Shown piece by piece: positions 43,788 to 55,841 of a DNA stretch of 64,000 nt (its first letter is position 1; the number at the start of each line of letters is the position of its first letter). The stretch lies in contig BNBX01000008.1 of NCBI GenBank assembly GCA_014656175.1, forward strand, positions 372,950-436,949. Direction: 5' to 3'. Position numbers and translations under genes: made by a program. The stretch is from Streptomyces werraensis. GTDB lineage: Bacteria; Actinomycetota; Actinomycetes; Streptomycetales; Streptomycetaceae. The notes beneath the pieces were generated by a model. The model saw only the letters and a list, made by a program, of their open reading frames with translations, did no database searches and was not told the origin of the DNA.

Positions 43788-46688
43788 ATGCGCTTTCGCG
43801 GGAAGTCCATCCGCCGGAAGATCGTGGCGCTGCTCCTCGTGCCGCTGGTGTCCCTGACCACGCTCTGGGCCTTCACCACCGTGATCACGAGCCGTGAGGC
43901 GAGCCACCTGTTCGACGTGTCGTCGGTGATGGAGAAGGTCGGCTACCCCGTCGAGGACACCGTCCGCGTCCTCCAGCAGGAGCGGCGGCAGACCCTCGTC
44001 CATCTCGCCGACCCCCGCGCCTCCGACGGCCTCACGGCTCTCAAGGCGAGCCGCGCCGCCACGGACAGGGCCGTGGCCGTGGTCCGCAGGAGCGCGTCCG
44101 GCAGCGGCGTGCGCGAGGCCATGCACGGCAGCTCCGACAAACTCGACGCCGCCCTCGACTCGTTCGAGGGTCTCGAGTCCCTCCGCCGCAGCGTCGACGA
44201 CGGCACCGTCGACCGCCGCCAGGCGCTCGATCTGTACAACCGCCTCGTCGACCCGTGCTACGTGCTGCTGTCCGACCTGCACGTGGTCGAGGACGTCGGC
44301 CTCGACAAGCAGTACCGCGCCCTGGTGAACCTCTCCCGCGCCCGCGAGCTGCTCTCCCGCGAGGACGCCCTGCTCGGCTCCGCCCTGATCGTGGGCAGGC
44401 TGGCCCCCACCGAGGTGCGGGACGTCTCCGACCTGATGGCCCAGCGCAGCCTGCTGTACGAGACCGCCCTGCCGCAGCTCCCCGCGGACGAGCGCGACCG
44501 CTACGACACCTTCTGGGCCAACGCCACGACCGCCCCGCTGCGGGTCGGCGAGCAGGCCGCCGTCTTCGCCGAGGAGGGCGAGCCCCGCGGCGTCACCGCC
44601 AAGAGCTGGGACACCGCCGCCGGCAAGGTGCTCGACGAACTCGGCGCCCTCAACGACCAGGCGACCGACCGCTACCAGGAACGCGTCCGGCCCGTCGCCA
44701 TGGGCGTCATCGTCAAGGCCGTCGCCGCAGGTGTGCTCGGCCTCGCCGCCCTGCTGTTCTCCCTGTTCCTCTCCGTGCGCGTGGGCCGGAAACTCATCCG
44801 CGACCTCAGACAGCTGCGCCTCGAGGCCCACGAGGCCTCCGGGGTACGGCTGCCCAGCGTGATGCGCCGCCTCTCGGCCGGCGAACAGGTCGACGTCGAG
44901 ACCGAGGTACCGCGCCTCGAGTACGACAAGAACGAGATCGGCGAGGTCGGCCAGGCCCTCAACACCCTGCAGCGCGCCGCCGTCGAGGCCGCCGTCAAGC
45001 AGGCCGAACTGCGGTCCGGCGTCTCCGAGGTGTTCGTCAACCTCGCCCGCCGCAGCCAGGTGCTGCTGCACAAGCAGCTCACCCTGCTCGACGCGATGGA
45101 GCGCCGTACCGACGACACCGAGGAACTCGCCGACCTGTTCCGGCTGGACCACCTGACCACCCGTATGCGCCGGCACGCCGAGGGCCTGGTCATCCTCTCC
45201 GGCGCCGCCCCCTCCCGGCAGTGGCGCAAGCCCGTGCAGCTCATGGACGTCGTACGGGCCGCGGTCGCCGAGGTCGAGGACTACGAGCGCATCGAGGTCC
45301 GCCGGCTCCCCAGGGTCGCCGTCACCGGCCCCGCCGTCGCCGACCTCACCCACCTGGTGGCCGAACTGCTGGAGAACGCCACGGTCTTCTCCCCGCCGCA
45401 CACCGCCGTCCAGGTCGTCGGCGAGCGCGTCGCCAACGGCTTCACCCTGGAGATCCACGACCGGGGCCTCGGCATGGCCGCCGACGCGCTGCTCGACGCC
45501 AACCTGCGGCTCGCGGAGACACCCGAGTTCGAGCTGTCCGACACCGACCGGCTCGGCCTGTTCGTCGTCAGCCGGCTCGCCCAGCGGCAGAACGTCCGCG
45601 TCTCTCTCCAGCCCTCCCCGTACGGCGGCACCACGGCCGTCGTCCTCATCCCAGACGCGCTGCTCACCGACGACGTGCCCGACACCAACGGCGTCGGGTT
45701 CCGCCTCGACCGGCCGCACCGTGCGGAGAAGGAACCGGCGGACAGCCGCCGCGCCGCGCTCTCCCAGGTGCCCGTGGCCCTGCCCGGACTGCCCGCCTCC
45801 GTGCTGGACGGGCCGGTCGAACTCGAGGCGCCCGTCGACCTGGACGCCCTCGACGGCTTCCCCGCCCTGGACGACGAGGACGGCGAGCACGGCGGCCTGT
45901 TCCGGCCCCGCCGCTCCCTCACCGACGACGAGCGGCCCGGCCGCGACACCGCACGGCACGGGACCACCGACGACGACCGGGACCGGACCGGCGAGCGGGG
46001 GAGCGGCCCCGTGCCGCTCACCCGCCGGGCGACCCCCAAGCTGGTCAGCTCCCACGGCCGCCCGGTCCGCGACCAGCGGGCCCGCGGCGGACGGACCGAC
46101 GACGACACCGCCGCCCCGCACACCCGCCCCGACACGGACGAGCCCCCGCCGCTGCCTTCCCGGCGCCGCGGCGACACCGGCCGCCGGGCCATCGGCCGCG
46201 CCGGCGCGGAACCCGTGTCGGAGTTCCCCGCGCGTGACACGGAGCAGCCGGGCGCGGAGACACCGCCGCCCCTGCCCGGCCGCCGCACCACCGGACCCGC
46301 CCGGCGCGCCGACGGGCCCGAGGAAACGGCCGCCACCCCCGCGGGCCCGGCGTCCGGCGCACCCGCCCGCCGCCCCGCGGCCACGCACGGCGGCCCCGAC
46401 GACTCCTCTCCGGTCACCGACGACACGGACACCGGCACACCGCAGCCCGACGGCGCACCACTGCCCCGGCGCGTGCGGCAGGCCAGCCTGGCCCCGCAGC
46501 TCAAGCGCGACACCGCGACCCGGAAGACCGACCGGGCCCGGCCCGTCGAACGGGACGCGGACGAAGTACGCAGCCGCATGGCCTCGCTCCAGCGCGGCTG
46601 GCAGCGCGGCCGGGAGGAGAACGCCGCGGGCGACGACGCCGGCAGCGGCACAGCACCACGACGAAGGACTAAGGGGGACGGTCGATGA
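43788..46688 (+). CDS. cvnA: conservon sensor, histidine-kinase-like protein CvnA
   Basis: This is a 966-residue membrane protein of the CvnA/nitrate-sensor type. A short N-terminal tail is followed by a membrane segment (about 15-35), an extracytoplasmic helical sensor domain to about 305, a second membrane segment (about 306-328) and a HAMP-like linker. A kinase-like domain follows with FVNLARRSQVLLHKQL, the N-box ELLENATVFSPP and G-box DRGLGM. A long Pro/Arg/Asp-rich, disordered tail extends to the end. Conservon sensors pass signals to a small Ras-like GTPase (CvnD) through CvnB and CvnC at the membrane. ATG 43788 has a GGGGGAGG ribosome-binding site. cvnB overlaps its stop by four bases. 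Confidence 0.92.
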   Translation: MRFRGKSIRRKIVALLLVPLVSLTTLWAFTTVITSREASHLFDVSSVMEKVGYPVEDTVRVLQQERRQTLVHLADPRASDGLTALKASRAATDRAVAVVRRSASGSGVREAMHGSSDKLDAALDSFEGLESLRRSVDDGTVDRRQALDLYNRLVDPCYVLLSDLHVVEDVGLDKQYRALVNLSRARELLSREDALLGSALIVGRLAPTEVRDVSDLMAQRSLLYETALPQLPADERDRYDTFWANATTAPLRVGEQAAVFAEEGEPRGVTAKSWDTAAGKVLDELGALNDQATDRYQERVRPVAMGVIVKAVAAGVLGLAALLFSLFLSVRVGRKLIRDLRQLRLEAHEASGVRLPSVMRRLSAGEQVDVETEVPRLEYDKNEIGEVGQALNTLQRAAVEAAVKQAELRSGVSEVFVNLARRSQVLLHKQLTLLDAMERRTDDTEELADLFRLDHLTTRMRRHAEGLVILSGAAPSRQWRKPVQLMDVVRAAVAEVEDYERIEVRRLPRVAVTGPAVADLTHLVAELLENATVFSPPHTAVQVVGERVANGFTLEIHDRGLGMAADALLDANLRLAETPEFELSDTDRLGLFVVSRLAQRQNVRVSLQPSPYGGTTAVVLIPDALLTDDVPDTNGVGFRLDRPHRAEKEPADSRRAALSQVPVALPGLPASVLDGPVELEAPVDLDALDGFPALDDEDGEHGGLFRPRRSLTDDERPGRDTARHGTTDDDRDRTGERGSGPVPLTRRATPKLVSSHGRPVRDQRARGGRTDDDTAAPHTRPDTDEPPPLPSRRRGDTGRRAIGRAGAEPVSEFPARDTEQPGAETPPPLPGRRTTGPARRADGPEETAATPAGPASGAPARRPAATHGGPDDSSPVTDDTDTGTPQPDGAPLPRRVRQASLAPQLKRDTATRKTDRARPVERDADEVRSRMASLQRGWQRGREENAAGDDAGSGTAPRRRTKGDGR

Positions 46689-47116
46689 CCGAACCGAGCG
46701 CCACCGGCCACACGCACGACAAGGGGGAGCTGAACTGGCTCCTCGACGACCTGGTGGACCGCGTCGCCAGCATCCGCAAGGCGATCGTGCTCTCCGGCGA
46801 CGGCCTGCCCACGGGGGCGTCCAAGGACCTGACCCGGGAGGACAGCGAGCACCTGGCCGCCGTCGCCTCCGGCTTCCACAGCCTCGCCAAGGGCGTGGGG
46901 CGCCACTTCGAGGCCGGTGAGGTCCGCCAGACCGTCGTCGAGCTCGACGAGGCGTTCCTCTTCGTCACCGCCGCCGGTGACGGCAGCTGCCTCGCCGTCC
47001 TCGCCGACGCCGACTCCGACGTCGGCCAGGTGGCCTACGAGATGACTCTCCTGGTGAAGCGCGTCGGCGTGCACCTGGGCGCCGCGCCACGCACCGATCT
47101 GCCCTCGGGCGGGTAG
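46685..47116 (+). CDS. cvnB: roadblock/LC7-domain protein CvnB
   Basis: This is a 143-residue roadblock/LC7 protein (LNWLLDDLVDRVASIRKAIVLSGDGLPTG…). The family binds and activates small GTPases. It lies between cvnA (4-nt overlap) and cvnC (9-nt gap) in the usual conservon order and is expected to act on the CvnD GTPase. Confidence 0.95.
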   Translation: MTEPSATGHTHDKGELNWLLDDLVDRVASIRKAIVLSGDGLPTGASKDLTREDSEHLAAVASGFHSLAKGVGRHFEAGEVRQTVVELDEAFLFVTAAGDGSCLAVLADADSDVGQVAYEMTLLVKRVGVHLGAAPRTDLPSGG

Positions 47117-47125
47117 TGGACCGAC

Positions 47126-47521
47126 ATGAGCGATCACGGTCAGGGTAGTAGCCACTGGTTCGACGACGAGGCCGGACCGGTCGTCCGTCCGTACGCCATG
47201 ACGCGGGGCCGCACCACCAGTGCGGCCCAGCACCGCCTCGACCTGATCGCCGTGGTCGTCGCGGAGCCGCACGGGGACGACGCGGAGGACGACCCCTCCC
47301 TCTCCCCGGAGCACGTCGACATCGTCGGGCTGTGCCGCGACACCCCCCAGACGGTCGCCGAACTCGCCGCCGGGCTCGACCTGCCGGTGGGCGTGGTCCG
47401 GGTCCTCGTGGGCGATCTCGTGGACGCGGAATTCGTCCATGTGAACCGGCCGGTACCCCCGGCCGAGCTGCCGGACGAGAGTATTCTGCGCGACGTGATC
47501 AACGGCCTCCGGGCGCTGTGA
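47126..47521 (+). CDS. cvnC: DUF742 protein CvnC
   Basis: This is a 131-residue DUF742 protein with WFDDEAGPVVRPYAMTRGRT at the N-terminus and a winged-helix-like half (TPQTVAELAAGLDLPVGVVRVL). DUF742 proteins are the third standard conservon component. In normal conservons the GTPase gene cvnD follows directly, often with overlap. Here a 3.6-kb oxoprolinase gene comes first. Confidence 0.95.
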   Translation: MSDHGQGSSHWFDDEAGPVVRPYAMTRGRTTSAAQHRLDLIAVVVAEPHGDDAEDDPSLSPEHVDIVGLCRDTPQTVAELAAGLDLPVGVVRVLVGDLVDAEFVHVNRPVPPAELPDESILRDVINGLRAL

Positions 47522-47545
47522 CCGGCGCGGAAGCGGGGTAGTGAC

Positions 47546-51170
<3,625 letters not shown>

Positions 51171-51190
<20 letters not shown>

Positions 51191-51776
51191 GCGCGGCAAG
51201 CCCCCGGTCGAGCCCGTCACGCTCAAGATCCTGGTGGCCGGCGGCTTCGGCGTGGGCAAGACCACGCTCGTCGGCGCGGTCAGCGAGATCAGGCCGCTGC
51301 GCACCGAGGAACTCCTCACGGAGGCCGGGCGGCCCGTCGACGACACCAGCGGCGTCGAGGCGAAGAGCACCACCACCGTGGCCATGGACTTCGGGCGCAT
51401 CACCCTGCGCGAGGACCTGGTGCTGTACCTGTTCGGCACGCCCGGCCAGGAGCGGTTCTGGTTCATGTGGGACGAGCTGTCCGAGGGCGCGCTGGGCGCG
51501 GTGGTCCTCGCCGACACCCGGCGGCTGGAGGACTGCTTCGCCGCCGTCGACTACTTCGAGCGGCGCGCCATACCGTTCGTGGTGGGCGTCAACTGCTTCG
51601 AGGGCTCGGCCCGTTACCCGGAGGACGCGGTACGCCGCGCCCTCGACCTCGACGACGACGTACCGCTGGTGCTGTGTGACGCGCGTGACCGCGAGTCGGT
51701 CAAGGAGGTCCTGGTCGGCGTCGTCCAGCACGCCATGACCCAGGCCGCACGGCGGCGCAGCGCGGTCGCCACCTGA
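51171..51776 (+). CDS. cvnD: Ras-like small GTPase CvnD
   Basis: This is a 201-residue conservon GTPase. The P-loop is GGFGVGKTT (about 25-33), switch II contains FGTPGQERFWFMWDEL, and the guanine-recognition region lies in VVGVNCF. It is the output of the CvnA-B-C complex. ATG 51171 has an AGGAGAAG ribosome-binding site inside the end of the oxoprolinase gene, and the two overlap by 20 bp. A hairpin follows the stop. Confidence 0.94.
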
Positions 51777-51791
51777 GAGCGGCGAGGGGAC

Positions 51792-51827
51792 GCGGCCCGT
51801 GCCCCCGCCGACCGGAGCACGGGCCGC
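51792..51827. terminator. terminator between cvnD and glpK
   Basis: A perfect 11-bp inverted repeat (GCGGCCCGTGC / GCACGGGCCGC) with a 14-nt loop lies between convergent genes. Confidence 0.8.
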
Positions 51828-51858
51828 CGCACGAAGGACCGGCCACCACGCGCGTGGC

Positions 51859-53369
51859 TCAGTCCTCGCCCTCCTCCACCCAGCCGAGGCTCTTCTCCAC
51901 CGCCTTGCGCCAGTTGCGGTACTCACGGTCCCGCACGGACGTCTCCATGGCGGGCGTCCACTCGGCGTCCTTCTGCCAGTGCGACTTCAGCTCGTCCAGG
52001 CCGTTCCACACGCCCGTGGCGAGCCCGGCCGCGTAGGCGGCGCCCAGACAGGTCGTCTCCGACACCCGGGGCCTGATCACCGGCACGTCGAGCACGTCCG
52101 CCTGGTGCTGCATCAGCAGGCCGTTCCTCGTCATGCCGCCGTCGACCTTCAGTGTGGTGATGCGCACCCCGGAGTCCTGGTACATGGCGTCGACGACCTC
52201 ACGCGTCTGCCAGCTCGTCGCCTCCAGCACCGCCCGCGCCAGGTGCGCCTTGGTGACGTAACGGGTCAGGCCCGTGACCACACCGCGCGCGTCGGAGCGC
52301 CAGTACGGGGCGAAGAGGCCGGAGAACGCGGGCACGATGTACGCGCCGCCGTTGTCCTCCACACTCGCCGCGAGCGGCTCGATCTCGTCCGCGGTACGGA
52401 TGATGCCGAGCTGGTCGCGGAACCACTGCACCAGGGCGCCCGTGAGGGCGATCGACCCCTCCAGGCAGTACACGGGCGCCTCGTCGCCGATCTTGTAGCC
52501 CATGGTGGTGAGCAGCCCGTGCTTCGACGGCACGGGCCGGTCCCCGGTGTTGAGCAGCAGGAAACTGCCGGTGCCATAGGTGTTCTTGGCGGAGCCGACG
52601 TCGTAGCAGGCCTGTCCGAAGACCGCGGCCTGCTGGTCGCCCAGCGCGGAGGCGACCGGCACCCCGGAGAGCTGGCCGACGGCGGTGCCGTAGACCTCGG
52701 CGGAGGACCTGATCTCCGGGAGCACCGCCTCCGGGACGTTCATCGCGGCGAGGACGGTCGGGTCCCACTGGAGGGTCTCCAGGTTCATCAGCATCGTCCG
52801 TCCGGCGTTGGTCACGTCGGTGACGTGCCGTCCGCCGTCGGTGCCGCCGGTGAGGTTCCAGATCAGCCAGGAGTCGATGGTGCCGAAGGCTATCTCGCCG
52901 TTCTCCGCGCGGGCCCGCAGCCCGGGCACGTTGTCCAGCAGCCAGGCCACCTTGGGCCCGGAGAGTAGCTGGCCAGCGGCAGACCCGTGCGGTCGCGGAA
53001 CCGGTCCTGCCCGTCGGAGCCGCCGAGCTGCGCGCACAGCCCGGCGGTCCTGGTGTCCTGCCACACGACGGCGTTGTGCACGGGCTTGCCCGTGGACCGG
53101 TCCCACAGGACCGTCGTCTCACGCTGGTTGGTGATGCCCAGCGCGCTGAGCTGGTCGGCGCGCAGGCCCGCCCTGGCGAGCGCGCCGGCCACCACGGCCT
53201 GCACCTTGGACCAGATCTCCGTGGCGTCGTGCTCCACCCAGCCCGGTTTCGGGAAGATCTGGCGGTGCTCCCGCTGGTCGACGGCGACGATCGCGCCGTG
53301 CTGGTCGAAGACGATGCAACGGCTGGAGGTGGTGCCCTGGTCGATCGCGGCGACGAACTTGTCCGTCAT
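51859..53369 (-). pseudogene. glpK: glycerol kinase, interrupted by a one-base frameshift
   Basis: The gene encodes glycerol kinase, which makes glycerol-3-phosphate after uptake by GlpF. The N-terminal part (ATG 53369; AAIDQGTTSSRCIVFD, ITNQRETT) is in one frame to about 52965. It then reads LASYSPGPRW in place of the expected LASYFSGPKVAWLLDN, which continues in the next frame to the normal stop at 51859 (GDQQAAVFGQACYDVG, VDGGMTRN). Inserting one T after TAC (minus strand, near 52964-52966) restores a normal protein of about 503 residues. The rest of the sequence is well conserved, so the break is recent or a sequencing error. The glpF gene lies just upstream; glpD is absent from the window. 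Confidence 0.85.
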
Positions 53370-53396
53370 GACGTCCCCTTCGTCGGGCTTGCGGAG

Positions 53397-54122
53397 TCAG
53401 AAGGCTGCGTTGAACACGAGCCCGGACAGTGCCCCGCCGATGAGCGGCCCCACGACTGGGACCCAGGCGTACCCCCAGTCCGAGGTGCCCTTGCGGGGGA
53501 TCGGAAGCAGCGCGTGCACGATGCGCGGGCCGAGGTCACGGGCCGGGTTGATGGCGTATCCGGTGGGGCCGCCGAGCGACAGGCCGATGCCGACGACCAG
53601 GAACGACACGATGAGGATCGCGGTGCCCGACTCGCCGAGCCCCTCGGTGAGCCCGAAGGCCAGGATCGGCAGGACCAGTCCCATGGTCGCGATGATCTCG
53701 GTGACGAGGTTGGCGACCGGGCGGCGGATCGCCGGGGTGGTGGAGAAGACGCCGAGCGTCGGCTGGGAGATGTCCTCCTCGGCGTTGGCCTCGAACTGCG
53801 CGTAGTAGACCAGCCAGCAGAGCACGGCGCCGAGCATGGCGCCGACCATCTGCCCGGCCACGTAGACGGGTACCTTGTCCCACTCGCCGGTGTCCATGGC
53901 GATCCCGAGGGTGACCGCCGGGTTGAGGTGGCCCCCGGACAGCGGGGCCGCGGTGTACGCCCCGGCCATCACGCCGAAGCCCCAGCCGAACGCGATGACC
54001 ACCCAGCCGGCGTCCTTCGCCTTGGAGTAGTTGAGGACGACGGCGGCGACCACGCCGGCGCCGAAGAGAATGAGGATGGCGGTGCCGATGACCTCGCCGA
54101 CGAATATGTCTCCGTTGCTCAT
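53397..54122 (-). CDS. glpF: glycerol facilitator
   Basis: This is a 241-residue aquaglyceroporin with six membrane segments and both NPA boxes: HLNPAVT (NPA at 67-69) and INPARDLGPR. The Asp after the second NPA (NPARD) and the Gly-rich pore lining match glycerol channels rather than strict water channels. It is followed 27 nt downstream by glpK, as in the usual glp operon. The ribosome-binding site AGGAG lies partly inside a hairpin (54130-54147), which may limit translation. Confidence 0.95.
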   Translation of the reverse strand: MSNGDIFVGEVIGTAILILFGAGVVAAVVLNYSKAKDAGWVVIAFGWGFGVMAGAYTAAPLSGGHLNPAVTLGIAMDTGEWDKVPVYVAGQMVGAMLGAVLCWLVYYAQFEANAEEDISQPTLGVFSTTPAIRRPVANLVTEIIATMGLVLPILAFGLTEGLGESGTAILIVSFLVVGIGLSLGGPTGYAINPARDLGPRIVHALLPIPRKGTSDWGYAWVPVVGPLIGGALSGLVFNAAF

Positions 54123-54451
54123 GGCGGCTCCTGGGCCGGGGCCCAGGACGGTCGGCCCCGGACCTCACGTGCAGGGTGCGTTTCCCGTGGCGACTTCAGC
54201 CGAAGGCAGGGAGGATCCGCGCCCCGCCCGGCGTCCGTGACGAGCGTGCCGTCGCAGCCGCATCGCCCGTGGGGGAGTCCTGGCGTCGGTGCGACGCCTG
54301 CCGTGGCGCGCCGAAATGCGCCGAGATGTACGGCGATGTCGACTGACACCGGAAGTGTTCACCGGCGGTCAGGAAGCGTCAAGGTCGGTGACAGAACGGG
54401 TCGGGGCGCCTGCTTCCGCGCGGCGGTCCCCGTCTGATAGATGCAGGGGAC
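54123..54451. other. 329-bp divergent region between glpF and the VanX-like gene
   Basis: No gene is seen. Apart from the hairpin near glpF, it holds a small inverted element ACAC-TTCCG-GTGT (minus strand, near 54350-54362) and a GATAGAT motif just before the dipeptidase gene that may be part of its -10 region. No firm operator was recognised. Confidence 0.4.
54130..54147 (-). promoter_or_regulatory. hairpin covering the glpF ribosome-binding site
   Basis: On the minus strand CCTGGGCC-CC-GGCCCAGG is a perfect 8-bp inverted repeat whose 3' arm ends in the AGGAG Shine-Dalgarno of glpF. Folding would hide part of the ribosome-binding site. Confidence 0.5.
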
Positions 54452-55321
54452 ATGACACGTTCTCCCCGCGCGGTACGCGCCCTGGTCACCACTCTCGCCG
54501 CCCTGCTCACCGCGACTGCGGCGGCCGCACCCGCCCGGGCGACGCCCGAACCCAAGGCGCCCCGCGACTTCGTGGCCCTGCACAGCGTCGACCCGACGAT
54601 CCTGCACGAGATCCGCTACGTCACCCCGCACAACTTCGTCGGCGAGCGCATCGACGGCTACCGGCAGCCCCTGTGCATCCTCACCCGCCCCGCCGCCGAG
54701 GCCCTCCGCGCCGCCCAGCGCCGGCTGCTGCCGCAGGGCTACTCCCTCAAGGTGTACGACTGCTATCGCCCCCAGCGCGCCGTGGACCACTTCGTCCGCT
54801 GGGCCGAGGACCTCGACGACCAGACCATGAAGGCCGAGTTCTACCCGAACGTCGACAAGACCCGCCTGTTCGCCGACGGGTACATCGCGGAGAAGTCGGG
54901 CCACAGCCGCGGCTCCACCGTCGACCTCACCCTGGTGAAGCTCCCCGCCCACCCCACTCGCCCCTACCGCCCGGGCGAACCGCTCACCCCCTGCTTCGCG
55001 CCCCGGGACGAGCGGTTCCCCGACAACTCCGTTGACATGGGCACCGGTTACGACTGCTTCGACACCCTCAGCCACACCCTCGACCCGCGCATCACGGGAG
55101 AGCAGCGCGCCAACCGGATGCTGCTCAAGAACACCCTGGAGGACCTCGGCTTCGTGAACCTCGCCGAGGAGTGGTGGCACTACACCTTCAAGCCCGAGGC
55201 CTACCCGGACACCTACTTCGACTTCCCCGTGGCCCGCAGCTCCCTCGCCGGCCACCGCTGGACCGCCCTGCCGACAGACGCCCCTTCCGCCATCGGATAC
55301 AGTCCCGCGCGTGTCCGATAA
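54452..55321 (+). CDS. secreted VanX-like D-Ala-D-Ala dipeptidase
   Basis: This is a 289-residue M15D peptidase. A signal peptide covers about residues 1-30 (ending PARATPEP). The zinc site is His151 and Asp158 in SGHSRGSTVDL plus His243 in EEWWHYTF, with Glu240 as general base and Arg106 (CYRPQRAV) in the substrate pocket. It cleaves D-Ala-D-Ala or related cell-wall dipeptides. Export points to peptidoglycan recycling in the wall rather than cytoplasmic vancomycin resistance, and no vanH or vanA is present. The Nudix gene starts inside its 3' end. Confidence 0.93.
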   Translation: MTRSPRAVRALVTTLAALLTATAAAAPARATPEPKAPRDFVALHSVDPTILHEIRYVTPHNFVGERIDGYRQPLCILTRPAAEALRAAQRRLLPQGYSLKVYDCYRPQRAVDHFVRWAEDLDDQTMKAEFYPNVDKTRLFADGYIAEKSGHSRGSTVDLTLVKLPAHPTRPYRPGEPLTPCFAPRDERFPDNSVDMGTGYDCFDTLSHTLDPRITGEQRANRMLLKNTLEDLGFVNLAEEWWHYTFKPEAYPDTYFDFPVARSSLAGHRWTALPTDAPSAIGYSPARVR

Positions 55322-55841
55322 TCACGTTCCCAACTCCGCGGCGGGCAGCCACTGTTCGACCTGCGGCGCGCCCTACGGAGAGGGCGTCTCCGGCTGGCCG
55401 CGCACCTGCCCCGCCTGCGGCGCCGTCGCCTACCGCAACCCGCTCCCCGTCGCCGTGGCCCTCCAGCCCGTGTACGACACCCAGGGCACCGCCCTGGTCG
55501 TCGTCACCCGGGCGATCCCGCCCGCCAAGGGCGGCACCGCCCTGCCCGGGGGCTACATCGACCACGGCGAGGACTGGCGCCAGGCCGTCGTCCGCGAACT
55601 CAAGGAGGAGACCGGCCTCGACGCGGAGAGCCGCGACGTCCGGCTCGTCGACGCCATGAGCGCCCCCGACGGCCACCTGCTGCTGTTCGGCCTGCTCCCC
55701 GAACGCCCCGCGGCCGATCTGCCCGCCTCCGCGCCCACCGACGAGACCGAGGGCACACACCTGCTGCGCCGCCCGGAGGAACTCGCCTTCCCTCTGCACA
55801 CCGTGGCGGTGCGCGCCTTCTTCGAGGGCCGCTACATCTGA
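55311..55841 (+). CDS. Nudix hydrolase with N-terminal zinc ribbon
   Basis: This is a 176-residue protein. Residues 15-36 form a zinc ribbon (CSTC and CPAC). A Nudix domain follows, with a complete box at about 81-103 matching GX5EX7REUXEEXGU. The combination resembles NADH pyrophosphatase-like or ADP-ribose pyrophosphatase-like enzymes, but the substrate is not evident. GTG 55311 overlaps the dipeptidase gene by 11 bp. It converges on the GH31-like gene with a 10-bp overlap. Confidence 0.92.
   Translation: MSDNHVPNSAAGSHCSTCGAPYGEGVSGWPRTCPACGAVAYRNPLPVAVALQPVYDTQGTALVVVTRAIPPAKGGTALPGGYIDHGEDWRQAVVRELKEETGLDAESRDVRLVDAMSAPDGHLLLFGLLPERPAADLPASAPTDETEGTHLLRRPEELAFPLHTVAVRAFFEGRYI

Noticed and set aside
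54452..55321. Vancomycin-resistance cluster around the VanX-like gene
   Set aside because: No vanH, vanA, vanR or vanS is nearby, and the protein has a signal peptide, so a cell-wall role is more likely.
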